From Pocillopora verrucosa (lineage: Eukaryota > Cnidaria > Anthozoa > Scleractinia > Pocilloporidae), in the NCBI RefSeq assembly GCF_036669915.1, contig NC_089325.1:12312052-12376051 (forward strand): a stretch of DNA of 64,000 bases, in the 5' to 3' direction. The notes below the pieces were generated by a model. It was not told where the DNA came from, searched no databases, and saw nothing but the letters and a program-made list of their open reading frames with translations. Below, piece after piece: positions 59,801 through 64,000 of the stretch. Made by a program: the position numbers and the translations under genes. Position 1 is the first letter of the stretch. Every line of letters starts with the position of its first letter.

Positions 59801-62580
59801 CCTATAGGTTGATACCTATGTGTACTGTTTATTTCTCTCACTCCCATATACCTGACTTAACTCTAACTCCCAAGATCTGATTGTCAATTCTCCTCTCTAG
59901 CTGTTACACATTTTCATGTAAACTAGTCAGAGAATTTGGTGTTAGATCAAGATAACTTCAACCTGATAAGTATTCTTATTACCTGTTTGCAAGATAATGT
60001 ATGGATTCTATGGGGAGAAGTTGCATGTTAATCACTTCTGGGAGTTAAAGGGTTACCTCAAGGGTTGGGGTGGTTGTGAAAAAAATGCTGATTAATAGTA
60101 ACAGCCTTTTTTTTTTTTTTTTGTAGCTCTGCCAATTGTCTTTCTCAACCTCATGTTATTCAGGTAAGTGCACATTTCCCTGTTTCCTTGTTATTGTAGC
60201 ATGCATTTTATTGAAATGCCCCTGATTTTAGACTGAATGCTTCTTTTTCAAACATGGGACATGGAACATATTAAATTTTCCTTTTCAGTTCCAACTACAC
60301 TCTCCTATCCTTTCAATTCTAAATTTATGCTGCTATAAAAAGCTACAGGGAAAAAAAATCACAATTATTTTTCTTTCAATAGCTTGACCCAGAGGGACAC
60401 ATAGAAAGAACTACAGTTATTCGAGTTGTTACTACAGATGATGATGAATATAAGGTATGCAACTTTGCACTTGGATGTAAAGCTCTGATCTCATGTAAAG
60501 TTTTACAATGAGCCCTCCTGTGATGAACACTCTATGAATAGTAAAAACTTGTGTATAGGCCACATCTTTTTGCTGGATTGGGCTTAAAATTGTGGCTGAG
60601 ACCTACATACACAAGCAGTTGGGTCACAAATAGTACCAAGAAGTGTCTTAGACTGATCACTTCCACACTGATCTCTTCACACTAGTCAGGGGAACTCACA
60701 AAGCAAATGGTCCTTCACTATGTGCACAATGTTTTGGTACATGTGGGTTATTAAATTTTGTTTAGCATTAAGTTTTTCTCCAATCAATTGCTTCCATACA
60801 TCCTTATATACAATATATATATATATACATTTATATTTATATTTAGGAAGTCTGTTTATTGATTTTTCTGTTTTACAGTGCTCAATACGTAGAAGTAGAG
60901 CGCGATATATTTTGCAATGGTGGAAAAAAAACAGAGAGACTATACTTTCATCCCTACAAGCCTATTTTGTGATTGCTCACTCATCAGGGGATTTTGTTTT
61001 ATTTTATGATTTAAAATCCCCTGATCAGTGAGTGATCACGAAACAGGCTAGTAGGGATGAAAGTATAGTCTCTCTGTTTTTCTCCCCTTTTGCAACATAT
61101 ATATTTATATTTATAAAGTGTAAAATTTTGACTTTTGCAAAACAGTGCTCAATACATAGGAGAAGAGCAATGTATATATTAACCTGATGAGTGGGCAACA
61201 ACGAAACATACCTGTAGGGATGAACTTGTATATTTATATTTATATACATCTGCACACAGCTGATGGGAAAGTATACCTTTCCTTGTTGTTTGTTGATCAC
61301 ATTGAAGCTATGTAAATTAGCCCAGACTACCCTTTGTAAATGACTGCATACAGTGTAGTTACCAAGCAAATGTTTTGTAACATTCTCCTGTGCTTTATTT
61401 TTTTCAAATTTCATCATTTTCATTTTAACTGTGTGCTTTAATTATGAAGACAACTGTTGTCAGTCACAAGAATTAAGAAAATAAATTAGAGATAAGCTTT
61501 TAAGAAATAATTCAAGAGTTGACGATTTTTTAAGGTCTTTGCAAATGCACAGTATTAGATTTCAGAAAATTTGTCACAAAAACCTGTGAACAAACAAACA
61601 ACTTTTTTTTACCAGATTTCATTTTTCAAGTTTTTTCTCAAAATAATGCTTGAAATTTCTGTTTCGTGTTTCTGATAAGTGATAATTGGTACAGTTGTAC
61701 AAATGGTTACTTTATTCCGATGTTACAAAGATCTATTTTTTAAATAGTTTGAATTCTCAAGATGCATTAATATTGATTACAAGGAGCTTCAATTACATGT
61801 ACAATTTGCTGGGTATCAGATTTTTGAATGAATTCATTGCAGCTTACTCTTAATAATAGGTTACAGAAGCTTCTCCAGGAAGATATGGAGGAAGATGTAA
61901 TGGCACAGATAACACGCCAACAGTCATTGTGTCTCCTGGGGATCATCTAAAAGAATATCTGATAGAAGATGATAATTATGAAGACAGAACACACTCTCCT
62001 CCTGCAGTTCTTTTTGATGAGTGAGTCTGCATTTTCTTATGTTGTTGTTGTTGTTGTTGTTTTTACTTTTGTTGGAACAGTGTTGTAAAGGAAATAAAAT
62101 CCTACCTTGCTTGGGTTGAAGAGCACTGACTGCTGTGCAGAAGGTTGAGTGGTCAGAAGGTTGGGTGGTCAAGCCCCAGACTGAACCAACAGGGTTTTAA
62201 CCCTTTAAACCCTAAGAGTGATTAGCAACTAATTTCTCCTTACAATATCACCCCTAAAACAAACATTGAGGTCATGAGAATAGAGGAAATGATCATCAAC
62301 TAAAGAAGCTCTTGATTGTTAAACAAATTCTCCTTGTCAGTATCATAGGAAATGTATAGAGAACAGTATGGAGAAATTGTATATTGATGTAAGGGTGTAA
62401 AGAGTTAAAATAACTGTGGAGATTTTGCTGCTTTTGCTTTGTCATCTGCAAATGGTTAGACCTTCTAATCTTCTCAGATAATAATGATAAATCCTAGTCC
62501 TCTTTGCTGCATCTTTGTACTGGTTAACAGGGGAGACAAAGAGTAGGGTAAAAAGCTCTTTTTATCGTGAATAAAGGGGG

Positions 62581-62614
<34 letters not shown>

Positions 62615-63287
62615 AGGAGAGTATAACAAGGTAGTTTACATAGTTTTATCAACTCCTTGTGTTGTGGTGTGACCTTATTTCCAAAAATTCTAAAATTTGG
62701 GGTGCTTGCATAATTTCCTTTCAAAAGTTGTAAACCCCTCAATGCAGTCTGGTCAAAAATCCCCAACAAAGTTTTTTTTCAAGTGCATTAGTGCATATTT
62801 ATATGGAATAAATAAATGCATCTTCATAATCAACACTTTTAAAATTCCCTTCATTCAGGACTGAACCAAACATAAGCAATGTGAAGGAGACTCGCAAAGC
62901 TGAGTAAGTACAAAAGCTTCTCTATTACTCTTTTGCATCTTTGCCTCTTTGCCTCTTGTGTTCCAACTGATTTTTAAATTGACCAATTATTTGTCATTTT
63001 AAAGTAAAACAGATCATATGAAAAGAAGGAGAATCCACAAATGCGATTATGAAGGTTGCTCCAAAGTTTACACTAAAAGCTCGCATCTCAAGGCTCACAG
63101 GCGAACCCACACTGGAGAGAAACCCTACAAATGTTCCTGGGAAGGCTGCGCATGGCGCTTTGCTCGCTCAGATGAACTTACAAGACACTACAGAAAACAT
63201 ACTGGTGCAAAGCCATTCAAATGTTCACACTGTGACAGGTGCTTTTCAAGATCAGATCACTTGTCACTTCACATGAAGCGCCACTGA
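56857..63287 (+). CDS. Kruppel-like transcription factor with three C-terminal C2H2 fingers
   Basis: DNA-binding factor for GC/CACCC boxes, acting in the nucleus. Exons: 56857-56959, 57087-57126, 60127-60163, 60383-60454, 61860-62020, 62859-62903, 63005-63287, all in phase; 246 aa from ATG in GAAACATGGCG. The N-terminal two-thirds is acidic and unrecognised ([26 protein letters not shown]). Residues 158-246 are the KLF finger block: two C-x4-C fingers and one C-x2-C finger with TGEKPYKC and TGAKPFKC linkers. The recognition positions [14 protein letters not shown] and RSDHLSL are as in KLFs. It ends directly after LHMKRH, a form seen in the KLF1/2/4/5 group. No repression motif such as PVDLS is visible. 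Intron 2 (3 kb) holds three MITEs, intron 4 the hammerhead motifs. Confidence 0.92.
59080..59285 (-). repeat. MITE, subfamily 1
   Basis: Starts AACCCTTAAACTCCCATGAG and ends TTGATCTGGGAGTTAAGGG. KLF intron 2. Confidence 0.75.
59600..59791 (+). repeat. MITE, subfamily 2, left end worn
   Basis: Carries CTATACATATCCTAAGTTGC, CAATAATCAAGAGC-like sequence and ATTCAGGGGTGATATC. Ends AGGAGCCAAGGGGTTAAG. Confidence 0.65.
59857..60053 (+). repeat. MITE, subfamily 3
   Basis: Starts AACTCTAACTCCCAAGATCT and ends CACTTCTGGGAGTTAAAGGG, with CTCTAGCTGTTACACATTTT inside. Directly upstream of KLF exon 3. Confidence 0.75.
60950..60992 (-). ncRNA. Hammerhead ribozyme-like motif A
   Basis: On the minus strand: ATCCC, CTGATGA, a hairpin GTGA-GCAA-TCAC, AAAA, a short hairpin closing to TGTA, then GGGAT. 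This is the order of a type I hammerhead: helix I of ATCCC with GGGAT, helix II of 4 bp with a GCAA loop, helix III of 3 bp. The conserved GAAA is mutated to AAAA, so activity is doubtful. Confidence 0.62.
61016..61058 (+). ncRNA. Hammerhead ribozyme-like motif B
   Basis: ATCCC, CTGATCA, hairpin GTGA-GTGA-TCAC, GAAA, CAGGCTAGTA, GGGAT. Helix I and helix II pair fully and GAAA is intact, but the core CTGATGA has one change (G to C). It is the inverted partner of motif A, 23 bp away. Confidence 0.6.
61179..61221 (+). ncRNA. Hammerhead ribozyme-like motif C
   Basis: CTGATGA (61184), GTGG-GCAA-CAAC (one mismatch in helix II), GAAA, helix III ACA-TACC-TGT, then A and GGGAT. Both core boxes are perfect here, but the sequence left of the core (TTAAC) does not pair with GGGAT, so helix I is lost. 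Confidence 0.58.
62041..62061 (+). repeat. (GTT)n microsatellite
   Basis: About seven GTT units directly after KLF exon 5. Confidence 0.9.
62198..62407 (-). repeat. MITE, subfamily 2
   Basis: Starts AACCCTTTAAACCCTAAGAG and ends GTAAGGGTGTAAAGAGTTA. KLF intron 5. Confidence 0.75.
62572..62665 (+). repeat. Foldback element, left arm only
   Basis: AAAGGGGGTTAGTTTCTAAAG, then GTGGTGCTGCATCGGTAGGA and GTATAACAAGGTAGTTTACA. The inverted right arm is missing. Confidence 0.6.
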
Positions 63288-64000
63288 ATTAGTGTGCAAA
63301 AAGAGTCTGTGGGGTATGACATTTAAGGAGCAAACACTATTGGAAAGCCAGCCTATTTTGTAGAAGATAGCTTGTTCTTCCTGGAGTCATTTGGAAGAAG
63401 GATGCAGTTGATACCTCCAATATTTAGTTGAACTTTTGTCATTGTGTACAGCTGGCAACTCATGTCAAATTTGTAAATAGAGAATTGTTTCCTCAGTGAT
63501 ACTAAGTGCTTCCTCCAGATATGGAACCCTGTGACACTAATAGGATGGTGACAAAGCTCAAGCAATGATGGATTCTGCTTTTAGTTGCGTAAACCTGCAA
63601 GTCATCCTTGTATGGCTGTGTTATTCTCACCATAAATTGGCAATAATGCTGGCAAATTCAGGGTCATCCTACAACAAACTTATTTGGTGGCATATTGTGT
63701 GACTTTGGTCTGCTTTGTCAAACCATTGAAGAATTTGGTCAGTTCCCTACACCCATCAAGAAAGCAAGCTGAATGTCATCTTTAGCTAGATGGATTGATG
63801 GAGAGCTCATTGTTACTGCACTTCAATATGCTTTCACAAAGATCTTCAAAAGTCATATGCATTTCTCCACTGTTTGTCTCAGAGCTAAAAGGGGCATTCT
63901 TTCCTGCAAAGAAATCTTTGGAATCTATGTTGTTTACATAGGTAATTACAATCACTTTGTTTTTTTATGATCAATCCTAGATACTAAAATAACCTTAAGT
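63288..64000 (+). other. KLF 3' UTR and downstream sequence
   Basis: Follows the TGA at 63285-63287. No second coding region is seen. Open frames at 63353-63565 and 63773-63970 have no recognisable motif. Confidence 0.5.

Overview
The window is eukaryotic nuclear DNA: AT-rich, with intron-rich genes, GT-AG introns and dense short DNA-transposon repeats. The gene set points to an early-branching animal, and I infer an anthozoan cnidarian, most likely a stony coral. The support is a Pam17 homologue beside ordinary metazoan genes, intron structures close to vertebrate orthologues, and repeat families I associate with corals. Species cannot be fixed from the sequence.

Layout. 426-1499 (-): two 3' exons of an unrecognised His/Gly/Tyr-rich protein. 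1896-9696: a 7.8 kb Mutator-like element (MULE) with a perfect 9-bp target-site duplication. Its ~1.16 kb terminal inverted repeats are built from tandem 172-173 bp units, each holding a palindrome. It carries a protein kinase joined to a cysteine-peptidase-like domain, followed by a decayed transposase with a variant SWIM finger. 11447-17585 (-): UCHL3-type ubiquitin hydrolase, 9 exons. 17736-20124 (+): Pam17-like mitochondrial import protein, 3 exons, head-to-head with UCHL3 (150 bp). 23114-34164 (-): myotubularin-related MTMR6/7/8-type phosphatase with a C-terminal FYVE-like finger, 16 exons. 34273-40554 (+): nucleoporin NUP58, 8 exons, head-to-head with the MTMR gene (108 bp). 41884-45114 (+): CCDC134, 7 exons. 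46089-52059 (-): acylglycerol kinase AGK, 15 exons, tail-to-tail with CCDC134. 56857-63287 (+): Kruppel-like factor, 7 exons.

I rebuilt exon chains by hand from splice sites, reading phase and remembered protein families. All the host chains except the partial 5' gene stay open in phase from ATG to stop, and lengths (224, 241, 725, 576, 234, 424, 246 aa) suit their families. Introns and intergenic DNA hold more than 20 copies of a ~200 bp MITE superfamily, hAT-like MITEs nested inside it, foldback elements, tRNA-derived SINEs and three hammerhead-ribozyme-like motifs.

The host genes do not form one pathway. The kinase-peptidase-MULE composite is the best candidate for something undescribed. 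Secondary points are the MTMR6-NUP58 divergent pair, Pam17 in an animal, and the hammerhead cluster in the KLF intron.
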